Source: Bacillota bacterium
GTDB taxonomy: Bacteria > Bacillota > Bacilli > Bacillales > Cytobacillaceae
Direction: 5' to 3'
Length of the DNA stretch: 5,185 nt
NCBI GenBank assembly: GCA_023389895.1
Contig: JAEWDX010000070.1
Location: 1 to 5,185, forward strand
Part shown: positions 1-5,185 of the stretch, in pieces
Layout: each line of letters starts with the position of its first letter
How positions within the stretch are numbered: the stretch's first letter is position 1
The notes under the pieces: model-generated
Database searches by the model: none
The model's input: the letters and a program-made list of their open reading frames with translations, nothing else
What the model was told of the DNA's origin: nothing
Made by a program: the position numbers and the translations under genes

Positions 1-1
1 A

Positions 2-316
2 AACTTTGAGGATTTTGCACGCGAGTTTTTAGGCGAGTGGAAGAACAATGAGCCTAAGGCAGAACGGACGAAGAACATTGTCGAAGAAAAAGGCAAGGAG
101 GAAGTGCCTAGCTACGTGGCACCACCAATCGTGCCAAGTGAGTCAGTGAGTCGTTCCTCAAATCGACAAAGTAATGGTCGCTTAGAGGCTGGGAAAAATA
201 ATAAAACAGGGGCTCACTCGCAATCTGCTTTTCAATACCCAAATTCAAAAAATTCTTTGATGCAAGCGGTTGTCATGGCAGAGGTTTTAGGTCCTCCCAA
301 AGCAAAAAGAAAATAA
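2..316 (+). CDS. C-terminal part of an unrecognised, low-complexity protein (5' truncated)
   Basis: An open frame runs in from the left edge and ends with TAA at 314-316, giving the last 104 residues of a longer protein. The first ~35 residues are highly charged (FAREFLGEW, then many Lys/Glu). A Pro/Ser/Asn/Gln-rich, probably disordered stretch follows, and the protein ends in a short hydrophobic-then-basic tail, MQAVVMAEVLGPPKAKRK. That tail looks like a conserved short linear motif, but I cannot name a family for it. A GTG at 104 lies just after a GGAGG-like string, but the spacing (2 nt) is too short and the frame is open upstream, so I treat the gene as truncated by the window and not as a 70-residue ORF. 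It sits where B. subtilis has floA-yqfB, and it matches neither. A hairpin terminator directly follows it. Function unknown. Confidence 0.7.
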   Translation, partial: NFEDFAREFLGEWKNNEPKAERTKNIVEEKGKEEVPSYVAPPIVPSESVSRSSNRQSNGRLEAGKNNKTGAHSQSAFQYPNSKNSLMQAVVMAEVLGPPKAKRK

Positions 317-319
317 CTA

Positions 320-348
320 GCATGTCCTCCTTTTTCGAAGCATATATT
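320..348 (+). promoter_or_regulatory. Candidate sigma-E (mother-cell) promoter for yqfC-yqfD-phoH
   Basis: GCATGTC (320-326) resembles the sigma-E -35 (KMATATT, 5 of 7). After exactly 14 nt comes CATATATT (341-348), close to the -10 CATACANT (7 of 8 defined or free positions). Transcription would start near 354-356. That is inside the 3' arm of the terminator hairpin and leaves a very short leader with the Shine-Dalgarno near its 5' end. My recollection is that yqfC and yqfD belong to the sigma-E regulon in B. subtilis, which supports the call. The assignment is by eye from a degenerate consensus in AT-rich DNA, so it remains a candidate. Confidence 0.5.
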
Positions 349-371
349 GCCGAAGAAGGAGGCATTTTTTT
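322..371 (+). terminator. Intrinsic terminator-type hairpin overlapping the yqfC ribosome binding site
   Basis: CCTCCTTTTTCG (326-337) pairs with CGAAGAAGGAGG (351-362): 12 bp with one G-T wobble and a 13-nt loop. Three more pairs (322-324 with 363-365) lie beyond a bulged T at 325. Seven T residues (365-371) follow immediately and abut the ATG of yqfC at 372. This is the form of a Rho-independent terminator for the upstream gene. The 3' arm is also the Shine-Dalgarno of yqfC, so in read-through RNA the same hairpin would hide that site. Confidence 0.8.
356..362 (+). promoter_or_regulatory. Ribosome binding site of yqfC, buried in the hairpin 3' arm
   Basis: AAGGAGG is a near-perfect Shine-Dalgarno, 9 nt (CA plus seven T) before the ATG at 372. 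Every base of it is paired in the 322-371 hairpin. It would be exposed only in RNA that starts downstream of about 337 or in RNA where the hairpin is melted. Confidence 0.8.
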
Positions 372-632
372 ATGAAAAAATTATTTCAGTTGACGCCGCT
401 GCTTGAATTAACACAATATGAAACATTAAAAATTATTGGCCCTTATCGTTTTCTTCATGCAGACGCTTCATCATGCTCCTTTATTTATGCTGACTTTCAT
501 ATAATGGTGCGAGGAAAATCATTGGACATTCATGCTCTTAAGGAAGAAATGCTTCATCTTTCTGTAGAGGATTTACAAGAACTTCATGTGAAAATGACAA
601 AGGATATGGGTGTGAGGGATAATGTGGAATAA
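372..632 (+). CDS. yqfC: YqfC, sporulation protein of the YabP/YqfC family
   Basis: An 86-residue protein matching the YabP/YqfC family, which is confined to endospore formers. The alignable core is about residues 10-72: LLELTQYETLKIIGPYRFL, followed by the diagnostic strand-turn-strand IMVRGKSLDIHAL (44-56), which corresponds to LLIKGKKFVIKTI in B. subtilis YqfC. The B. subtilis protein is about 93 residues. Here the basic N-terminal extension is shorter and the C-terminus slightly longer (MTKDMGVRDNVE). No signal peptide or membrane segment is visible. The ATG at 372 is fixed by the AAGGAGG at 356-362. The last 11 nt overlap yqfD, so the two are translated from one message and may be translationally coupled. 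By family it is a sporulation protein expressed in the mother cell; the molecular function is not known. The likely controls are the nested sigma-E-like promoter and the hairpin just upstream. Divergence from Bacillus YqfC is high, so the call rests on core pattern plus synteny. Confidence 0.85.
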   Translation: MKKLFQLTPLLELTQYETLKIIGPYRFLHADASSCSFIYADFHIMVRGKSLDIHALKEEMLHLSVEDLQELHVKMTKDMGVRDNVE

Positions 633-1734
633 CCGACCAATTATCATACGTATAAAGCGCCATGAAAATGTTCATCCTTTTATTCAAGCATTGCACGTAC
701 AGCATGTGCCATTAAAGCGTGTTGTTTTTCGCGAGCAAGAGGTTACCTTTGAAACGACGATGCATTATTTACCAAAGATTCGTCGTGTACGTAGGCATTT
801 CCGACTGAAGATGGCTGTCTATTATGCGGATGAGCTTCAAGTTTTTCGGGCACAGCTTTGGACCTTACTTGGTTTGGCAATGATGATTGCCATTCCATTG
901 CTATGTGCACAAGTTATTTGGCGTGTTGACATTGAAGCAGCTTCACCAGAATTAGAGCAACGTATTGGCAACACCTTTCAAGAAACCTTTCAATTAGAAA
1001 CGCCTATGTCAAAAAAAATTTTACCATCTGATGCTGTTATTCGTCAGAAGCTACTAGAAACGCATCGAGATCTATCATGGGTACACATTGAAAAGCATGG
1101 AGGACGTGTTATTTTACGACCTCAGGAATCACCTAAACAAACAAAAATAACGAATGAAAAGCTTGCCTCACATTTAGTTGCAACGAAAAGTGGTGTTATT
1201 ACACATTTTAATATTCAAAATGGTGAACGGAAAATTTCAGTGAATGATACTGCCTACGAAGGTGACGTTCTTGTAAGTGGTGTAATTGAAAGTGGTACTG
1301 ATCAAGTGTTTGTGGGTGCAAAAGGTGATGTCTATGCTGATTATTGGCTGGAGTGTTCTTTTAAAATTCCAACAAAAATAACATTAGAAACACTGCAACA
1401 GAAGCAATGGCGTGTATTAGTGAAGGGCATTCATCAAGAAAAAATTGACTATGTGCAAAAGAAGGATTTACCGAACTGGCTTGATCCATATGTTTCAATT
1501 GTGGAAGAGCAGAATACTAAAAAAATGCAGGTGGAGCTTGATAAATCCAAAGTTGATTCATTACTTTTACCATTATTACATGAAAAGGTTATCCGTTCAT
1601 TACCTGCGAAAACGGTCATTAAAAAAGAAAACCTTTTACAGGTAAAGTGGGGGAATGGTACAGTTGAAGGGAAAGTTCTATTTTTAGTCAATGAAAACAT
1701 TGCAAATCCAATACAAGGCCAACAAGGAGAATGA
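622..1734 (+). CDS. yqfD: YqfD, membrane-anchored sporulation protein (stage IV type)
   Basis: A 370-residue protein of the YqfD family (B. subtilis homologue about 398). Residues 1-75 form a basic N-terminal domain with the RRVRRHFRLK patch (54-63). One hydrophobic segment (about 78-100) is followed by WRVDIEA (100-106), the counterpart of WKIDVTG in B. subtilis. LSWVHIEKHGGRVILR (151-166) and SGVITHFNIQNG (190-201) through EGDVLVSGVI (213-222) are the best conserved blocks; the latter resembles a small barrel-like fold. AKGDVYADYW (233-242) is a further family block. The inferred topology is a short cytoplasmic N-terminus, one membrane span and a large domain outside. The ATG at 622 is the only choice: an in-frame TGA lies at 613-615. 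The GAGGG at 614-618 is only 3 nt away, which is short, so translation probably depends on coupling to yqfC. The family is required for normal sporulation; its biochemistry is unknown. Confidence 0.93.
   Translation: MWNNRPIIIRIKRHENVHPFIQALHVQHVPLKRVVFREQEVTFETTMHYLPKIRRVRRHFRLKMAVYYADELQVFRAQLWTLLGLAMMIAIPLLCAQVIWRVDIEAASPELEQRIGNTFQETFQLETPMSKKILPSDAVIRQKLLETHRDLSWVHIEKHGGRVILRPQESPKQTKITNEKLASHLVATKSGVITHFNIQNGERKISVNDTAYEGDVLVSGVIESGTDQVFVGAKGDVYADYWLECSFKIPTKITLETLQQKQWRVLVKGIHQEKIDYVQKKDLPNWLDPYVSIVEEQNTKKMQVELDKSKVDSLLLPLLHEKVIRSLPAKTVIKKENLLQVKWGNGTVEGKVLFLVNENIANPIQGQQGE
1724..1729 (+). promoter_or_regulatory. Ribosome binding site that sets the phoH start at 1737
   Basis: AAGGAG lies 1 nt before an ATG at 1731 but 7 nt before an in-frame ATG at 1737. 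Only the second has workable spacing, and it gives MSEHLTVLQVDNPNEA, which matches the N-terminus of Bacillus PhoH (MTEH...). The site sits inside the last codons of yqfD. Confidence 0.85.
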
Positions 1735-1736
1735 TT

Positions 1737-2693
1737 ATGTCAGAACATTTAACTGTTTTACAAGTGGATAATCCTAATGAAGCGGTAATGCTACTTGGAA
1801 TTTCCGATGCCAATATGAAATTAATCGAAGAAGCCCTTCAAGTTCATATTATTACACGTGGAGAGCAAATTCAGCTAGCTGGTGAAGAGGATGCAAAGGA
1901 ACAAGCGACATTTCTTTTACATGCACTTTTAAAAGTCATCCGCAAGGGAATTAATATTGATCAACGTGATGTTGCAACAGCTATTGAAATGACACAAAAA
2001 GGAACAATCGAATATTTTGCAGAACTTTATGATGAAGAAATAGCACGTACAACAAAGGGAAAACCGATTCGCGCAAAAACAATTGGTCAACGAGAATACA
2101 TACAAGCAATCCGTCATAAAGACGTTGTTTTCGGTATTGGTCCTGCCGGTACTGGGAAAACGTATTTAGCGGTAGTCATGGCAACACAAGCACTAAAAAA
2201 TGGACACGTAAAACGTATTATTTTAACACGTCCTGCAGTAGAAGCAGGAGAGTCCTTAGGCTTTCTTCCAGGAGATTTGAAGGAAAAGGTGGATCCATAT
2301 TTACGACCACTCTATGATGCTTTAAATGATATCTATGGAGCAGAGCAAACACAGCGTCTAATTGAACGAGGCACAATCGAAATTGCACCATTAGCTTATA
2401 TGCGTGGGCGAACATTAGATGATGCCTTTGTCATTTTAGACGAAGCTCAAAATACGACACACCCGCAAATGAAAATGTTTCTAACGCGTTTGGGCTTTGG
2501 CTCGAAAATGGTCATTACTGGCGATAAAACGCAAATTGACCTACCTAAAAATACAGAATCTGGATTGATTGTAGCAGAACGTACATTAAAATATGTTAAA
2601 CCAATTCATTTCCAAATACTAGAGCAAGGTGATGTAGTACGTCATCCAGTCGTTGCAAAAATCATCCAAGCTTACGAAGATCAGCAGCTTTAG
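1737..2693 (+). CDS. phoH: PhoH family P-loop ATPase (YbeZ type)
   Basis: From the preferred start the protein is 318 residues, the usual length for this family (B. subtilis PhoH 319). An N-terminal domain of about 110 residues (IITRGEQIQLAG at 38-49) precedes the PhoH ATPase domain. Walker A is GPAGTGKT (135-142). RPAVEAGESLGFLPGDLKEK (165-184) is the PhoH signature. Walker B is VILDEAQN (232-239), and GDKTQIDLP (262-270) is a sensor-like motif. All expected catalytic residues are present. It is cytoplasmic. The family is thought to act in RNA metabolism with the endoribonuclease YbeY, which is encoded about 2.4 kb downstream; the precise substrate is unsettled. The historical name refers to phosphate-starvation induction in E. 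coli, and no Pho box is visible here. Its start region overlaps or abuts the yqfD stop, so it is cotranscribed with yqfC-yqfD. No obvious promoter of its own was found. Confidence 0.96.
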   Translation: MSEHLTVLQVDNPNEAVMLLGISDANMKLIEEALQVHIITRGEQIQLAGEEDAKEQATFLLHALLKVIRKGINIDQRDVATAIEMTQKGTIEYFAELYDEEIARTTKGKPIRAKTIGQREYIQAIRHKDVVFGIGPAGTGKTYLAVVMATQALKNGHVKRIILTRPAVEAGESLGFLPGDLKEKVDPYLRPLYDALNDIYGAEQTQRLIERGTIEIAPLAYMRGRTLDDAFVILDEAQNTTHPQMKMFLTRLGFGSKMVITGDKTQIDLPKNTESGLIVAERTLKYVKPIHFQILEQGDVVRHPVVAKIIQAYEDQQL

Positions 2694-2724
2694 AAGGGTC
2701 TCTTTTTAAGCGACCATTCTAAAG
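2688..2724 (+). other. Imperfect stem-loop straddling the phoH stop codon
   Basis: CTTTAGAAGGGTC (2688-2700) pairs with GACCATTCTAAAG (2712-2724): 13 positions with one G-A mismatch (2696/2716) and an 11-nt loop that contains five T residues. The stop codon TAG (2691-2693) lies in the left arm. No T tract follows the right arm, so it is not a standard terminator. It could be a 3'-end stability element, a decayed terminator or chance. Confidence 0.5.
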
Positions 2725-2838
2725 AAGCACCGAAAGTGAAGAGAAACGTAACGGCAGGCAAATGAAACGACAGATGATGCCCCAAATTCTACGTGTGTCA
2801 TATAGTATTAGAAATGCTCATGCTTAAAAAATAGACAC

Positions 2839-2863
2839 GAATTTATGGTTTTAGCGCGAATTT
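2839..2863 (+). repeat. Short direct repeat (CGAATTT twice, 18-bp period)
   Basis: CGAATTT occurs at 2839-2845 and 2857-2863. Each copy is soon followed by GGTT (2847-2850 and 2864-2867). It lies in the non-coding gap between phoH and its terminator. No role is evident. The gap from 2725 to 2887 otherwise contains nothing I can support as a gene or site. Confidence 0.35.
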
Positions 2864-2887
2864 GGTTGTAAAATGGGAAATAATGTG

Positions 2888-2918
2888 ACAGCTATACTAA
2901 ATTGTATAGCTGTTTTTT
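2888..2918 (+). terminator. Rho-independent terminator after phoH
   Basis: ACAGCTATAC (2888-2897) and GTATAGCTGT (2904-2913) form a perfect 10-bp stem with a 6-nt loop, TAAATT. Six T residues (2913-2918) begin at the last stem base. It should end the yqfC-yqfD-phoH transcript about 195 nt past the phoH stop and insulate pgpH from it. Confidence 0.92.
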
Positions 2919-2928
2919 GCTTTCTTAT

Positions 2929-2953
2929 ACATTTTTCGAGAAAAATGTTTTTT
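2929..2953 (+). repeat. AT-rich perfect inverted repeat with T tract: second terminator or operator
   Basis: ACATTTTTC (2929-2937) and GAAAAATGT (2940-2948) are perfect 9-base arms separated by GA; in RNA an 8-bp stem with a CGAG loop is more realistic. Six T residues (2948-2953) follow. It lies 10 nt after the strong terminator and covers the -35 zone of the pgpH promoter, so it may be a backup terminator, a protein-binding operator, or both. Confidence 0.55.
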
Positions 2954-2957
2954 GAAT

Positions 2958-2966
2958 TGGTATGAT
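2958..2966 (+). promoter_or_regulatory. Extended -10 promoter for pgpH (sigma-A type)
   Basis: TGGTATGAT gives the extended -10 TGN followed by TATGAT (2961-2966), one mismatch from TATAAT. No good -35 is present; the best candidates are GAGAAA at 2938-2943 (17-bp spacing) and TCGAGA at 2936-2941 (19 bp). Extended -10 promoters tolerate that. A start near 2972-2975 would leave a leader of about 20 nt carrying GGAGGTG (2981-2987). Confidence 0.7.
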
Positions 2967-2991
2967 AGTAAGTAGATAGAGGAGGTGCCGA

Positions 2992-5112
2992 ATGGAGAAA
3001 CAACTTCGAAAACTTACTGAACTAATTGGTTTTCGCTATTTTTTAATTGTCGTTCTCATCTTAACAGGGTCCCTGCAATTTGCCTTTATGTATGGCAATG
3101 TTAAAGGTGTTACATATGATTTCAAGCCACTACAATTAGCGCCTGAAACAGTACGATCAACAAAAACGATTGAAGACACTTATAAAACACAACAAGAACG
3201 AGAGAAAGCAGCCAATGCAGTTGCGCCAGTCTATCAATTTTCAGAGGATGTCGCAAAGCAACGTGCTGCCATTGTTACATCTTTATTTGACTATGTACTT
3301 GAAGTGAAGAAAGATGTTGAGAAAAGCAAAGAACCGGTTCCGAATGTGGACCAAGTGGCACAGCTTCGCAAAAAATTTGAATCCATTGATTCAGATCAAA
3401 TGCCTATCATCTTTACGGATTCGCAGTTAGAAGGGTTGCTCATACAAAGTGAGGCAGATTTAACAAGAACAAGTACTCAACTTTCTAAGCTAGTCCAAGA
3501 ATATTTACAGAAATCCATTCGTGCAGAAAATGTATACGCAGCACAAAATGATTTTGAAACGAAAATTCGTGGACAGCGAGGCTATCCAGATAGAATTTAC
3601 AATACTGTCGTTTTAATTGGGCGTACAAGTATTATTGAAAATGAAACAATTAATGAGGAACAAACGAAAATTCGTAAGGAGCAGGCAAAAGAATCGATTG
3701 AGCCAACTCGAATTCTTCAAGGCCAAATTATTGTCCAGGAAGGTCAAATCATAGATAACGAGGCATTTCGTCAATTAGAGCTTTTAGGTATGGTGAGTAA
3801 TAAGGCATCCCTAAAACCGATTGCGGGTCTTATGATTTTAATCTTCCTGCAAATGATGTTTATGTTTATTCTGTTTGAACGCTGGGAGGCAGACGAGCAT
3901 AAAAAAAGGAATGCCTTATTGGTAACAGGTATTGTGTATACCCTCTCTGTCGTGTTGATGAAATTTATTAGCCTAGTCTCAGGAGGCTTTGACGTTACTG
4001 TTGCATTTCTATTTCCAACAGCCTTGGCGACAATGCTGGTCAGATTATTAGCGAATGAGCGTGCCGCAGTTTTGATTACAGTCATGACGGCTGCATCAGC
4101 GGGAGTGATTTTTCAAGAAGGGTATTCATCTGTTATGCAGATGGAAATTACACTATATATTATTTTTGGAGGCTTTGCGAGCATCTTCTTTATGCGTAGT
4201 GTGGAAAAACGTTCGCATATTTTACATGCTGTAGGTGTCATTGGTTTAGTCAATATAGCATTTATTGCTTTCTATTTACTGATGACACAATCATCCTATG
4301 GTTTGTCTGAGTTGCTATTTTATTTTATCGCAGCCATGTTATCAGCCTTACTTTCAGGAGCTCTGACAATGGGTCTTTTACCATTCTTTGAATCAGCATT
4401 TGGTCTATTATCATCATTGCGTTTAATTGAGCTTTCTAATCCTAACCATCCGTTGTTGAAAAAGTTATTAATGGAAGCACCAGGAACATATCATCATAGT
4501 GTAATGGTTGCAAATTTAGCAGAAGCAGCATGTGAGGAAATTGGGGCAGACGGTTTATTAGCACGAGTTGGGTGTTATTATCATGATATTGGGAAAACAA
4601 AGCGTCCAGCATTTTTTATTGAAAATCAGATGTCAGGGAATAATCCACATGATTCATTGCCACCAGAGACGAGTGCAGAAATTATTATTGCACATACCAC
4701 TGATGGTGCTGAAATGTTAAAACGCTATAAAATGCCTCAGGAAATCATTGATATTGCCTTGCAGCACCACGGAACAAGTTTGTTAAAATTCTTCTTATAC
4801 AAAGCAAAGGAAGAAGGAAAAGATTTTGATGAAGCAAAGTTCCGCTATCCTGGTCCAAAACCTCAAACAAAGGAAGCTGCTGTGATTAGTGTAGCGGATA
4901 GTGTTGAAGCGGCAGTGCGCTCAATGAAGGAACCTAATGCAGAAAAAATTCATAAGCTTGTACGAGCTATTATTGATGACCGCGTACAGGATCATCAGTT
5001 TGATGAATGCGATATTTCAATAAAAGAGTTAAAATGTATAGAGCGAGTACTTTGTGAAACGCTGAATGGAATTTTCCACTCGCGTATTGAATATCCAAAG
5101 GCAGATAAGTAG
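2992..5112 (+). CDS. pgpH: PgpH, membrane HD-domain cyclic-di-AMP phosphodiesterase
   Basis: A 706-residue protein (B. subtilis YqfF/PgpH about 711) of the 7TMR-HD family, which hydrolyses c-di-AMP to pApA. One N-terminal span (about 14-34) leads to a large extracellular 7TMR-HDED domain (about 40-270, with PVYQFSEDVAKQRA at 79-92 and GQIIVQEGQIID at 244-255). Seven predicted membrane spans fill about 276-466, and the catalytic HD domain follows in the cytoplasm (about 495-700). All expected metal ligands are visible: H502 in APGTYHHSVMVANLAEAA, H531-D532 in YHDIGK, H568 in IIAHT, H592-H593 in ALQHHG and D636 in VADSVEA, so the enzyme should be active. ATG 2992 follows GGAGGTG (2981-2987) at good spacing. 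It has its own promoter and sits behind a terminator. ybeY starts 8 nt after its stop and is cotranscribed. Confidence 0.97.
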   Translation: MEKQLRKLTELIGFRYFLIVVLILTGSLQFAFMYGNVKGVTYDFKPLQLAPETVRSTKTIEDTYKTQQEREKAANAVAPVYQFSEDVAKQRAAIVTSLFDYVLEVKKDVEKSKEPVPNVDQVAQLRKKFESIDSDQMPIIFTDSQLEGLLIQSEADLTRTSTQLSKLVQEYLQKSIRAENVYAAQNDFETKIRGQRGYPDRIYNTVVLIGRTSIIENETINEEQTKIRKEQAKESIEPTRILQGQIIVQEGQIIDNEAFRQLELLGMVSNKASLKPIAGLMILIFLQMMFMFILFERWEADEHKKRNALLVTGIVYTLSVVLMKFISLVSGGFDVTVAFLFPTALATMLVRLLANERAAVLITVMTAASAGVIFQEGYSSVMQMEITLYIIFGGFASIFFMRSVEKRSHILHAVGVIGLVNIAFIAFYLLMTQSSYGLSELLFYFIAAMLSALLSGALTMGLLPFFESAFGLLSSLRLIELSNPNHPLLKKLLMEAPGTYHHSVMVANLAEAACEEIGADGLLARVGCYYHDIGKTKRPAFFIENQMSGNNPHDSLPPETSAEIIIAHTTDGAEMLKRYKMPQEIIDIALQHHGTSLLKFFLYKAKEEGKDFDEAKFRYPGPKPQTKEAAVISVADSVEAAVRSMKEPNAEKIHKLVRAIIDDRVQDHQFDECDISIKELKCIERVLCETLNGIFHSRIEYPKADK

Positions 5113-5120
5113 GAGGATCT

Positions 5121-5185
5121 ATGATTTTAACAATTGATTTTACAGATGAAACAAATGAAGTGGCAAAAGAGCATATGGAGCTTGT
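5121..5185 (+). CDS. ybeY: YbeY endoribonuclease / rRNA maturation factor, N-terminal fragment
   Basis: ATG at 5121 opens a frame that is still open at the window edge. The visible residues, MILTIDFTDETNEVAKEHME, align with the N-terminus of B. subtilis YbeY/YqfG (MSLLIDFIDETEEV...). AGGAGG (5111-5116) precedes the start by 4 nt and overlaps the pgpH stop codon. YbeY is a zinc-dependent endoribonuclease involved in 16S rRNA 3'-end maturation and ribosome quality control. Its HxxxHxxxxxH metal site lies beyond this window, so the fold cannot be checked here. The call rests on the 21 visible residues plus the conserved order pgpH-ybeY. Confidence 0.9.
   Translation, partial: MILTIDFTDETNEVAKEHMEL

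Noticed and set aside
104..316. GTG-initiated 70-residue ORF preceded by GGAGG
   Set aside because: The GGAGG-GTG spacing is only 2 nt, and the same frame is open to the left edge with coding-like content, so 104 is an internal valine codon.
1445..1645. Open frame inside yqfD on the same strand
   Set aside because: It lies wholly within a well-supported gene in another frame and has no start signal or recognisable domain.
2218..2415. Antisense open frames within phoH (also 1929-2117) and yqfD (1449-1700)
   Set aside because: They are opposite strongly conserved coding sequence, with no independent evidence of expression or homology.
1731..2693. phoH starting at the first ATG (1731)
   Set aside because: The Shine-Dalgarno is 1 nt away, and the two extra residues are not shared with Bacillus PhoH. 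The ATG at 1737 has correct spacing.
2798..2826. Sigma-E-like pair TCATATA and CATGCTTA
   Set aside because: The -10 matches at only about half its positions, and any RNA would meet the terminator at 2888-2918 before reaching a gene.
2762..2827. 21-residue ORF (MKRQMMPQILRVSYSIRNAHA) in the phoH-pgpH gap
   Set aside because: No real Shine-Dalgarno precedes it, it has no recognisable family, and its length is expected by chance. Only a conserved homologue would revive it.
3771..4085. 104-residue antisense open frame inside pgpH
   Set aside because: It is complementary to the conserved membrane region of PgpH, and its composition looks like the reverse of membrane codons. No ribosome site or family was recognised.

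Overview
The window is a piece of a Gram-positive, endospore-forming Bacillales chromosome. It is AT-rich, has strong AAGGAGG-type ribosome binding sites, and carries two sporulation-associated genes (yqfC, yqfD) next to phoH, pgpH (yqfF) and ybeY in the order known from Bacillus subtilis. The codon usage and divergent protein sequences fit the Lysinibacillus/Solibacillus side of the order better than Bacillus itself, but that is an impression, not a measurement. All genes lie on the + strand.

Layout. Positions 2-316 hold the 3' end of an unrecognised, low-complexity protein gene that occupies the place held by floA-yqfB in B. subtilis. A terminator-type hairpin (322-371) follows. Its 3' arm contains the Shine-Dalgarno of yqfC, and a good sigma-E-like promoter (320-348) is nested in it. 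Then come yqfC (372-632), yqfD (622-1734, 11-nt overlap) and phoH (best start 1737, touching the end of yqfD), a tightly packed operon. An imperfect 13-bp hairpin straddles the phoH stop codon. The 298-nt gap that follows (2694-2991) holds no convincing gene. It has a short direct repeat, a strong intrinsic terminator (2888-2918), a second AT-rich inverted repeat with a T tract (2929-2953) and an extended -10 promoter (2958-2966). pgpH (2992-5112) starts the next transcription unit, and ybeY begins at 5121 and runs off the window.

How they work together. YqfC and YqfD are sporulation proteins probably made in the mother cell. PhoH is a P-loop ATPase of the YbeZ type whose family is linked to the endoribonuclease YbeY. 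PgpH is the membrane HD-domain phosphodiesterase that degrades c-di-AMP. The genes themselves are conserved core functions. The less ordinary content is in the control regions: the hairpin-embedded promoter and Shine-Dalgarno before yqfC, and the stacked hairpins plus extended -10 promoter before pgpH. I see no mobile element, CRISPR array, tRNA or rRNA, and no clear sign of a new multi-gene system.
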